From assembly GCA_934047225.1 (NCBI GenBank), contig OW204004.1, positions 7,506,401 through 7,570,400 on the forward strand: DNA of 64,000 bases, read 5' to 3'. The notes under the pieces are model-generated. The model ran no database searches and had not been told where the DNA came from. It was given only the letters and a program-made list of their open reading frames with translations. Below, in pieces: positions 12,801 to 24,800 of the stretch; the first letter of the stretch is position 1, and every line of letters begins with the position of its first letter. This stretch comes from Ypsolopha sequella (Eukaryota > Arthropoda > Insecta > Lepidoptera > Ypsolophidae). The translations under genes and the position numbers were made by a program.

Positions 12801-15800
12801 CCAGAACATTCACTGGTCGGACCGTGTGAGAAACACGGAAATTCTGCGACGTGCTGATGTCGGTGGGATTGAGGCCTATCTAATGAGGCGTCAGCTGCGA
12901 TGGTGTGGCCATGTTTCCCGAATGACTGATGCCAGGGTGGCTAAGCGCATCTTCTACTCCGAACTGCAGGAAGGGAAACGGAAACAGGGCGGCCAATTTC
13001 TGCGGTATAAAGATGTGCTTAACCGCCACATGAAGAAATGTGCAATAGACCCAGCACAATGGGAAACACTGGCAGCAGACAGACCACATTGGAGGCAGGC
13101 TGTGAACACTAAGGTGTATGCTTTCGAGTCGATTAGACGTGCTGAGCTCGACACAAAACGAGACCAGCTTAAGGCCCGACCACCAGTGGCCATGAATTAT
13201 AATATAGTTGGAGGGGTGCTGACGTGCAGTAAATGTGGTCGCACGTTCACTGCAAAAATCGGCTACGTCAGCCACGTGAGGGCTCATCAGCGCCGCTCTC
13301 AGCAGTGACAGTCGCTGTGACCGAAAACGGCCTTGAAGAATTGACTTGATAGTTCGGAATATCTCAATAGATGGCGGTGACGAGACATGGCGAGAGTTGC
13401 CAATTCAAAAACATGTTTGATCTGAACGAATTTATTTGTAATAAAAAAGTAAAGACTAATTTATTAGTGATCGGAGCCACGATGATAACGAGATATGTGC
13501 AAAAAAAATGTTGAATATTTTAAGGAGGTTATAAAAAACAAATTATTTTTGATCTTAAAATTTACACAAACATAAAACATATAGTCACGACATGAATCCC
13601 TGTTAAAACTTGAAGGTAAGAAATGTCATGCCGCGCCGTTACAAAGCACAATTTTATAAAAGGGGCCATTGGCAACAGTCAGTTAGACAACCACGTCACG
13701 TCAACGCCATCTGTTGAGTAATTTGGAAACAAGGTTTTTTAAAAGAGCTGTCAGAAAATCCCGCATAGACCAATTCTTTTAAATGAGTGCAAAATTATGC
13801 TGGTTTATATCTTTTCAGGTGGTCACATGATAATTACTAAATGTGGAAAAACACACAACATCACTGATTTATGCTGTAAAACAGGTGTTGAACTAAATTT
13901 GAATTTGTTGGACGATGACGAACAAATAAAGTATGTACCAATAATTTATATTATTATATTAAATCATTATGTTAAAAACAGATGGTCAATTTTTCTAATT
14001 ATGTTTTTTATATAAAGACATCATCACTCTTCTTTTTAGATAATAGGCTAATAAAAAAATTTAATACCCGTGCCACACAATAAGGCCAATGGCAGACTTG
14101 AATTGCTTTTGAAACAGGCTATTATTGGTTGGCTCATTGGCCTATTTGTCTTGGACAGGATTGTAGGCTAGCTAATACTGAAATATTTCTAGTAGAATAT
14201 TTTTCATTATGATTGAGCTATTTACTAATCTTGTTGGATGTGGTTAGAATTTTTGTTTTAGTGTTTTTTTTTAGTCCTTATTGTTTAAATACAAAAGCCA
14301 TATTTTTTGATAGCGCTTGTAGATAACTGTGTCCTGTTTTCTGCAAATGCTGCAAAGTCATCAGCGAATCTTATAAATTATATTCTTTCTCCGTTACTTT
14401 TGGTCCCCTCTTTTGCTGAATTTACAACACATTCTACAAAAATTATAATAGTTCATTACGATACGTGTGACTTAAGTAATCCATTATTGTACGGCGTAAG
14501 TTAGCGCCCGGACGTAGCGAGCTTACTTAAATTGTATTTTTGTTTTTTTTCTTTTTCTTCGCTGACCTCTATTACTGTTTTTTGATCTTTGTGAAGTTCG
14601 TATATTATTTTCATACCTCAGTAATTAATTCCTACATATTTTAAAACTTTCATCAGCTTTTCCAATCTTCCTCATCAATTGCCGTTTTTACTCTTAGTCT
14701 ATGAAAGCTTTATGTGCGTCAATGCCCAACTCCATACGTATAATTAATCTCAGGGCTAAAATAACTTTTATACTACACCTGCCCGGAAAGTACCTTCTTA
14801 CTTTTTTGAAAACGGTGCAGAAGATACGTTATTACTGTCATACTAATATGCGGGCGGAAAAAGTGTATGAAAATTCATTGTTAACGTGCTTGAGCGGGCA
14901 GAAAAAGTATATGTAAATCCATTGTTAATGTGCTGTTTTTTTTTTAATAACATAAAGAATGAGCAAGTGGCCAAGTGGCCAGTATTATTTTGCGAACTCG
15001 TACATAAAACTCGAAAAATGATACTGGCCACTTGTTTTTCCTGTACATAATAAAAAATAAGAAGGAAATAAAAAGTGACAATCGCACGCCAGTCAGTCGG
15101 TTTCTTTTATTGTATCTTGATTAAAAGTAAAATTATACTATTTCCTCGCAGGTGTAGTATAAAGCACTATGTATCACTCGGGAGAAAGTGCGATTCCCAA
15201 TCCGTGTGTATTGAGGCCCTTGGCTTCGCCTCGGGCCTCAAACTACACCCTCGTTGGTAATCTTCCCCTTTCTTCCCTCGGTGAACAATGTACTAATATT
15301 TACTGGCACTGATTTCGAGAAATCTTAAAAAAAAACACAAAAATACGAATGTCCCACCCTCCTTATCTGCAACATAAAATGATAATTGACTTCTCTTGTC
15401 TTACATTTGATTAATTATATTATATATGTATATATACGAAAACACAAAACATAATCGCAGGTTGTAAAATATATTTCGACCACTAGTTGTGGTCTGCATC
15501 AGTTACATGGATATTAATGATGTGGAAGCCGGAAATACTATAGTACTATAGTACTTGTCCATACGAACAACTTTTACTATGGAGCCATCCCTCGAATCGT
15601 GAAAAAACAATCCGCTGTTTCATAGAAAAGTGACATGTGACCAAAATGTATGAAAAAACTGTTTTGTTTTCTCGATTTCTCAATATTTTTTACGAAAAGT
15701 TGTTTATGTGGACTAATCTATCGCCAGTTTCCGGTTTCCGCAATTTCATATTAAGGCGATTACCATCGCCAAATTGGCAGCTCGATATTTTTCAGTACTA

Positions 15801-18800
15801 ATATCAACGGAAACGACATTGAAATAACGTTCATATCAGCGCGCAATGCATAGTGGCTGTTACGACGCTCGCTGCGTCCTTGATAACGCGAAATAGGAGA
15901 AAATTATACTTTTCACATGGACGCGATTGTTCGATTGAATAATCCTTTGTTGTGTTTATAGTTATCAAGTTTATCTATTTATCAAAGCATAAATGAATTC
16001 AATCAGCTAAGCCACTTAGAAGCAGTAGGAAATTCAAGCCAAAAAACACCATTTAGCTAATAATTTTTTTCATGTAGTAGTTTTGGTGGTATCAAAAAGA
16101 AAAATGTTGCATATGTTGTCTAAAAGCTGATCATTCATAATACATTTTTTCATTATTTTTGGTTTGGCCGTAAACGAGGAGTAGGCTTTAGAAAGTACCC
16201 ATTTGGCAATAGTAAGGCCCTTAACAGCCTGTATAATATTTATTTATTTTTATTAAATTTGCATTCATTTAATTATAGACATGACTTTTATTTCACATAG
16301 CTCCAAATATCTCCAAGATTTAAAAGTTTGTGTCCTTTTATGCATTTAATTAACAAAACTTGTTGTCGCTGGACAATGGAGTTGCAGATTAGTAAGGATC
16401 CAAGTATTTTTAATTGTAAATATTATTAGAGTGCAATACAAACTAGAAAAGATCAATCAGAAACAAACCCAAAGACAAGAATTTGAAAAAATTACGGGCC
16501 AGGATTCAAACCTGCGACCTCTTGTTATCAAGACAAGCGCGCTACCAATTGCGCCACCGAGGTTCCTACCCAGAGGTCTGGGTAGGAACCTCGGTGGCGC
16601 AATCGTGAGCGTTCTATATGTGCAGTACAAGCTAGTATATCAGGCAGAAGCGAAAATAACAGTGGACAAGTATGATGGAAAAATTCACCGGTCAACAAGA
16701 GGTCGCAGGTTCGAATCCTGGCCCCGGGAATTTTTTCATATTCTTGTCTTTGGGTTTGTTTCTGATTGATCTTTTCTAGTTTGTATTGCACTCTAATAAT
16801 ATTTGTAGTATTAATAGCGATGGATTTCGCAAAATAAACATAATCTTATTTTTAATTGATTTATATTTTCCATTTTTAGGTGGCTTTGTCTCTTTGATGA
16901 CGACCATTACGTAAATGTTCCAAATCTAGTTGAAAAACTCAAAAGATATGATTATAAGACGTACTGGTTCCTCGGAAGAAGAAGATCATCATCAAAAAGG
17001 ATAGTATACGAAGACGGGGTAATAACTAATAATAACATAGTTAAACTAGTGTTTTGCGTGATGCGCAGGCAGGCTGCAGGCAGCCCGCGTGAGTTGTAAT
17101 TGTTCTTTGTTATACTCTATTCATTGTTGCATTTAGTTGTTGTTGTAACTTTTTCGTTAACGTGACAGGACAAGGTATCGAGTAAAAAACACGTTTGAAA
17201 TTGAGTTGCAACAAATTATCAGACGACATTCAAGTAATGGGCAGAAGTCAATTGTATCACGAAATGTCATCGGCCATGATCGGGTGGGAAAAAAGTCATC
17301 GGTCATGATCAGTTTACAAAATTGTTATCGTCGTAACCGTAATAGCGCGTTGAAATACGTGTGGTAACTTTGATTCAATTGAAGTGGACAAATATTTTGC
17401 TATTGTGTACTCTGACAGTTGTTAAAAGTCCAAAATCTTAACGGTCGAAATGTGCTTGAACAAACTTTTAACGGAGTCGAATCCCGCTAAGCCCAATCTC
17501 AAACGTTTTCGAGATAGGTCCAAATGAAACAGTCTTGTACTGCCCCCGGGATTAAGTGAACTCGGCCTCATGAACTCACATACTCGGCCTTCGGCCTCGT
17601 ATGTTCGTTCATCGGCCTCGCTTATACTCGGTTCGGCCTTCGGCCTCGCCGCTTGGTACTGTTTGGCCTCCGGACGATTCCTCCGGAATCGTCCTCCGGG
17701 GTCGGCCTTCGGCCTCCCTAGAATGACATCAGATATGACTCTGGTGGCCGCGGTGTCGTGCTCGGCCGAAAAACTTGCATGTTCGGACTCCGAACGCTGC
17801 CAGCTCGGCCTTCGGCCTCACTGGCGCGTTCTCCGTCCTCACATGCTCGTTTTTCGGCCTCGCCGGGATCCTTTACGCGAAATGTTTCCTCTGACAGCTG
17901 TCAAGTGTCCAAACTGTCAACGGTCGAAATGTGCTTGAACCAATTCAACGTAGTCGAATCCCGCTAAGCCCAATCTCAAAGGTTTGGGAGATATGTCCAA
18001 GTGAAACAGTATTGTAATGCCCCCGGGGTAATGTGAACTCGGCCTCATGAACTCACATACTCGGCCTTCGGCCTCGTATGTTCCTTCATTGGCCTAGCTT
18101 AAACTCGGTTCGGCCTTCGGCCTCACAGGTTCGGCCTCCGGCCTCGCCGCTTGGTACTGTTTGGCCTCCGGACGATTCCTACGAGGCCTCCGGCCTCGTA
18201 GGAATCGTCCTCCGGGGTCGGCCTTCGGCCTCCCTAGAATGACATCAGATATGACTCTGGTAGCCGCGGTATCGTGCTCGGCCGAAAAACGCGCATGTTT
18301 GGACTCCGAACGCTGCCAGCTCGGCCTTCGGCCTCGCCATTAGATCCGATAAGATGTCCAATCCATTTTTTTTTCGAAAAAGTGTCAAAATCCCTGTCGG
18401 TTGTCAAAAAGTGTCAAATTTGACAGTGGATTCGTAATCACCGACCCCACCTGTCCCTTGATACCGAATTTCAAGCGAATCGGAGCACTTTTTTGGACCT
18501 GTCAAAAAAATGACAAATTCTGTCAAATGTCAAATTTTTTTATGCGATCGCGTAGCGCTCGGCGGACAGATCACTAAAGTTGAAACCGCAACTCGCTAAA
18601 ACTTACGGTTCGGGAGATATGGCCGATCAAAGTTTTGGCAAAAAAAAACTATCACGGTTCATGAGATACAGCCTGGTGACACACAAAAAGAGAGACGGAC
18701 AGAGGAGTCTCAGTAATAGGGTCCCGTTGGTTACCTTTTGGGTACGGAACCCTAATAAAAACAATCATTTGATAAAGTTGTGTTCTATTTCAAACGCCTT

Positions 18801-21800
18801 GCTTTGGATTATAAAAAAGTTAATTATTATTATTTATTCAAAATTTAACTGTACTATTTTCCAGGTAAAAAGAGAATTTCGATTTAGTGCGCTGGGACAA
18901 GGAATTTGTTTGAGCAGAGCTTTGCTACTTGAATTACAATTTTATTTAAGGTTTGTAAATATATTATTATAATTACAATTTGCATCAGGTTTATGAACAA
19001 ATTCAAACTCTTGGACGTAGGGTTAGTTTTACAGACTAATAAAACGGACTCTCTAAAGACGGAGAGTGGCATTTGTTTTATCCAGGTTTCATCAGAGCTG
19101 ATGATTGTCTTACTCGCAAACCCCCCCCCCCCTCGCCCTCCGAAATTATTATATCTTGGAGAGTGAGAGCACAGCTCTTAAATAGGCACAACTGCCTGGT
19201 ACAGATTAATAGCGGTATCCCTAATGGCCGGGCCTTAAAATGGCCCGTCACCAGTCTGTTTTATATAACAAAGGAACATGGTTTTTCGAGTCTTACGACT
19301 ACAGTGCAACTGAAAAGTCATGAAATGGAACTAAAAGAAAATGGCGCCCCTATTTATTTCATGACTTTATAGTTGCACTGTATATTGTCATATCTGTCTA
19401 GGATGACAAACAAAGGTGAATCACCACAGCTTGCGTTTCAAAATAAGTTTACGATGACAAGGTTAGGTGTGTATTAGCTAATAATTACTATTAGAATTAA
19501 TAATTTGTTGGCCCGAGGATGTGTCATACGAAACCGGTCGCCTAAAGAAAAATTAAAATAAATAATTGTGTTTTTCCTTGTGTCAAATTTAGTGTCAAAT
19601 AAGATTCCTAGATGGCACTGTCGTATACGAGTACTTTAACAAAAGAATCAAAGACAAAATTTGCAGATTTCAAACAAACTTATAACCACTTTGACATTGA
19701 TTGCTAGGAAACTTATTTTATGGTGACATAGACAGTGACATCTGGAGGAAAGCTAAGAATTAAAAAATAATTAAAAAACGAGAAAAACGCTCATTGATGT
19801 AAGATATGTACCTTTTTTACTAAAAGCAAGCAACAATTTTTTTTTTCAGGTATCATTACAAGAGTTTCGTCAAGTTATGTAAAAAAATTAGGAGACCGGA
19901 TGACGTTACTTTGTCATATGTAATAGGTGAGATTAATTCAGTAATTTCTAGCACTTGGTTTCAATGGAGCTTGTAGGTAGCATTAAAATGGGCCACCCGC
20001 TCAGCTGCCATATTATTGCATTAGGTATTTGTGGTGTCCTGATGGCTTCGATCTCAATGAAACTTTGTACACATCTTTACATATAATTTTCCTTCCCCCT
20101 AAACAGCACTCCGACTCCCCCATATCTCATCTAGAGGTGCAAGATGGCGAGATATTCTAAAAGTGTCGAATTTGTGAAATGGTTTCAGATAAAAACTGTT
20201 TTCCATGAAACGGTAACTGTTTATTTATAGAAAAGTGTATAACTTAGTCTTGTTTACATGAACGACGCGACGTCTGTATTTCTCTTTTTATTTCCGGTAT
20301 AGATGAAAATTATACAACTTGCTAAACTTTTCGTAAAAACGAGGCAATATTCACGATATCCTGATAGGTAATATTTCATAAATTTTTGCTTTTTGAACTG
20401 TATAGATATGTAGTTAGATTTAGATTAGTTAGATAATACTCATGAAAAAAAAGGACCAAAATAAGCTGTTGACTTCACAATCAGTTCTTACCTTTTGTAA
20501 GAAAAATCAAGGCGTACAAGAGCCTCTTAAAAGCGCCCATTTGACACCATCTCTGCTGCAAATGGCCTGTGTAGCGGTATATGGCACTAGCGCTTACCAC
20601 CTTCAGTAACAAACGGATTGGCTCTAAAGATTTTATGCAGTAATTTTCTGCTAGTTGGGGAGTTTCGTCTATAAAAATAACTCAAAAAGATACCAGATGA
20701 TATGTTATTGGATTTTTTATAGGTGAGATAGTCGACGCTTATTGTTGGTACTTAGTGGAATTTACTGTACATTATGTTTAATTTAAATGTACTAGCTTCA
20801 TTATCTCTGGCAGTACCAAACCCCCGACTAAGACAAGAAATTAGGCAAAAAAAGTTTACTGTGCCGATCACTTGCACTAATTTAGAAAAATATTCACCAT
20901 TGATCAGGCCTATACAGATTTTGAATGATGTGGCACTTATGACTGACTTAATGAATTGTTCTATGGCAGAATTCACAAAAGTAGTCCTAAATGTATTGAC
21001 TTTGACAAGAGATTAAGATTAGTTGATTATTGGAAATGTACTAGATATAATAATAACATGTATTTATTTATTTATTCAATTTATTTATTTAAAATAGGTA
21101 CATCACCAGCACAATTATTGTTACACTTAAAAAGAGCTTAAATTTTTATAGGTATTCTGATACATGCGCCACTTATAGGTATAACATTTGCCAAGTAATT
21201 ATAAACAAAAAGGAGTAAATCATCACACTACAAAAAGGAAAAATACACAAATAGTTTACAAACAATTAAATATTAACAAATTGAAAGCTACTATCTACTG
21301 ATTACAAAAATACATTATTTGAATAAATTAAAAATACATTATTAATATGAGATTTAAACACAAAGAAAGATTGATGGAATACATCTAAATCTGTTATGGT
21401 ATTTCTTATTATGTTATTATTTTTTCATTGCTTACTGAATTGGTTATACACTGGAATGGTTTGCAACTTGTTACTTAAATTAATTAATTAATTAAAATAT
21501 TCTTCTTATCCACAGACAAACAGACCATATAATTTACGGCACATTGGTTTTTTAATATTCTCTCGTAAAATTTAATATATAATGAAGTACTTGAGTATTT
21601 ACTCGTCCGGACTCCCGTTTTGTAACGTACCATATACATATAATTAAAAAAAAAAAAAAAAAAAGTTGCAACAGGTTGTAGCTACAACCCGACCGCTCAC
21701 ATATTGCCCATGAAATGTATTGCGCGCCATACATTTCATCGGCAATTATGTCAGCGGTCGGGTTTTAGAGTATACGTACCAGGAGAAGTGCTGGACAGGC

Positions 21801-24800
21801 AGTTTCGTAGTATGAATGAATTAATGAATTAATAAATGAATTTATTTTTTTATTTATTTATTTCAGAAAGTACATAATCGAGTATTTTTGTGCGTTATAA
21901 GTTTATATTACTAAAGGGCTATCTTAACTTATGTGTATATGCATTTAATTTGCTCACCTAGATAATATACTTAAATACATAAGACATTAATGCACACGCT
22001 AGTAAAAAACTGTTTGACGGTCATGTAGTTCACCGTTCAAAACCTTAAATTTTTAAATAAACATAATAAATATCTGATAATCACTCGCCCGTTACCGACT
22101 TCCGTAGATATTGCGGAGCCGGACTCAACTCACCTGCCCTCACACTTTCTGGACCGCTCTTCATCCTTAGGTCTCATTGACGCTTTCCGACTGGTGTGGT
22201 AGTGGCCAAGCCCAATAGGTATTAAAATAATAATTGCAGACAGTGATATAGAAAGAAAGAAAGAAAGAAAGAAAAGTTATTTATTTTAAAATACCACAGA
22301 CACGAGAAAAAACATACATACATATAAAATAACAAACAATACAAATTAACAAACAGTTCGAGTAAATATAACATTAAGAAAACAGTGGTAAATGAAAAAG
22401 GATTACAGCTCAGCTTAATGCTGCAGTAGGGGCTACAGAGCTGGTATTCTGCTGAATCCTGACGTAAAATTAATATTAAAACCTAACCTATATCTATGCT
22501 AGGTGGCTTATATTTAAATACATATAAAGACAAGGAGAAGAATTTGCAGGAGCTATATATAAATAAGGATATTATAAGTGGAAGAAGATACGTTACATTC
22601 ATATATTGTCAAATGAAAAATAGGCCTGCTGTATTGTCAATGTTATTTCACTTGTTTTATTTTTCAATAAGGTATATTTTGTAACCTTGTATTGTTTAAA
22701 GTACAAACTCTTGCCTGTCTTTCTCACCCTTGTTCATGTTACCCTGTGTGCGAAAATGTTCAATGTCTGGAAATCTTTATTTCTGGTACCCACGAGTCAA
22801 GCTCGCTTAGTCTGAGGCCACAAGAATAACAACTTTCTCGTTACATGTTATAAAAACTATATCTCTTTTTTTTCTCTTTGTAATATAAATTTAATTGTGT
22901 TGGTATATTTTTGAAAAATAAATAATTTTGTATTTTTGATTTGAATTTTACAAGCTCCACAGAACGACAGAGAAACAGCGACGAGCTTCGACAGTAGCAG
23001 GTGCGAGACCCGCATCAAAGCAGGATGGCCTTTGTAGGAACACGTTAGGGAAGCGGGTACCATATCTTCCTCGTTTTGTTTTTATCTAAGATTGCAAATA
23101 ACATTTTTTTTCGCAGATAAAATGGGCATCGAACTCACAGATTTGCCTGGAACTTACAGTCACGCTGAAAGTTTACGTAGACTATCACCTGAAATCCTTA
23201 GAAAAGCAATCTCATTGTCGTACCACCTAGACAGCTCAAATGTCATCACGGTACCAGGATTTTGCAAAAAAAAGGATCCTACTAGGTATTATGATTACTG
23301 TGGCACTTGTACACATCCGTACATATTTTTTTTGTGCTTGTTTCCGTAAATTTGTTACAGATACCTGGTCTGTGACGTAATTCTATATACAGTGTGTCCC
23401 TAGCACAAGTGCACATCTGAAAGTGGGTGAAACTAGTTCTAAATATATTGACAAAAACAAGGAAAAAATTTTTTTTTGTTTTTTTTTTAATCTTGAAAAA
23501 ATACTCCACCTGGGTATCTTTGTATGGGACCCGAGCGCAGTGCCTTTGGTTAACCGCTCTTAGAAAATATTGTATTTATGATAGAACGTTGTATTTTTTT
23601 TTGTTAGAAAGATAATGAAATAGGCAATGATAAATAGGAATAAAAATATAGTAAAACGGGGGCATTATTTTGAAAAAATTGACTATTACTAAAAAAAAAG
23701 ACGGAAAAATTAAAGAAATAATCTTTTAGGATATAATTTTTATGGTAATGGTAGTTGATTATGTTTTGTTTTTGATTTGGTATGCAAAGTCTATTCTTAA
23801 GGATTATAACGGTTTTATTTCATTGCATTACTCGCGATAGATCAAAAGTTATGACATATTTTATACATAGTCTCCATGGTAGGCAAAAAAATTTTTAAAA
23901 CGTAAATTTATAAATCAAAGATTTAAAAAAAAAAACTTTTTGTCGATAAAATAAGGTCTAGTTTCACACCTTTTCGGATGTGCACTTGTACGAGGGACAC
24001 ACTGTATAGTGTGTTTTTATCATAGGTACATCAAAATTGATAATAAGTAGGTATAAGTACTTACTTATCTAAACTCTTTACATTATGTGAAACATGAGTC
24101 AACACTGTCATTGTCACTTGAGATGGTACTTCAAAGTAAATGTCATTATTTAACGCTTAAGGCGAAACGTGAAAGTTTTAGCGTCCCTGTTACTCCATAT
24201 GCGAAAAAACCCTCAGTACGAGTGGGTTGGATTCGTGGAAAAGTAGCAAGAAGTCGGTTTTTTATTAAAACAAAATGTAGGTACTAAGATATTTGTCAAA
24301 AAAAATTTCAAGGAGACTTTAAAAATAAATAATATCAACATTTTGAATGCAAGTTAGTTAGTTAGTTAGGATTTCAGAATTACAGGAAAAAATAAAACAA
24401 TTTAGAGGTATTTTCGGAATTAAATTCTATCGAGAAAATTTCATCCAATCGCGTTTTCCTTCAGTGAGAATCTTAATCAAATACTGAAAATAAACATTTA
24501 CCCAAAACTGAAATACGTAGATGACGTTATAGTGGAGTAAATGGATTCGAAAAAATCCAATTTTTTTTTGGTGTGGCCTTAAAACAAAATATTGGCGGAA
24601 CTAATGTGCTGAGACACGTTTAAAGAAGCCAGATAAAATTTTTGAATTGAATTGAATTGAAGAAGTTGATCAGAGACAATAATTTTCTGATAACTAAATT
24701 TAGTATTATTTATTCCAACCTGCTACAAAATAGTTAAGGAATCATTTTTGAGTATACAACTTGAACGTCCTGTATACATACAACATTGCGTAATTTTGAC

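Noticed and set aside
12880..13287. Minus-strand ORF of 135 residues
   Set aside because: Antisense shadow of the LINE fragment.
16498..16562. tRNA gene on the minus strand
   Set aside because: Box A and B are present but the acceptor stem does not pair and the copy is embedded in a SINE foldback.
17570..18343. Plus-strand ORFs of 122, 69 and 60 residues
   Set aside because: They are translations of the CGGCCTTCGGCCTC array and have no independent support.
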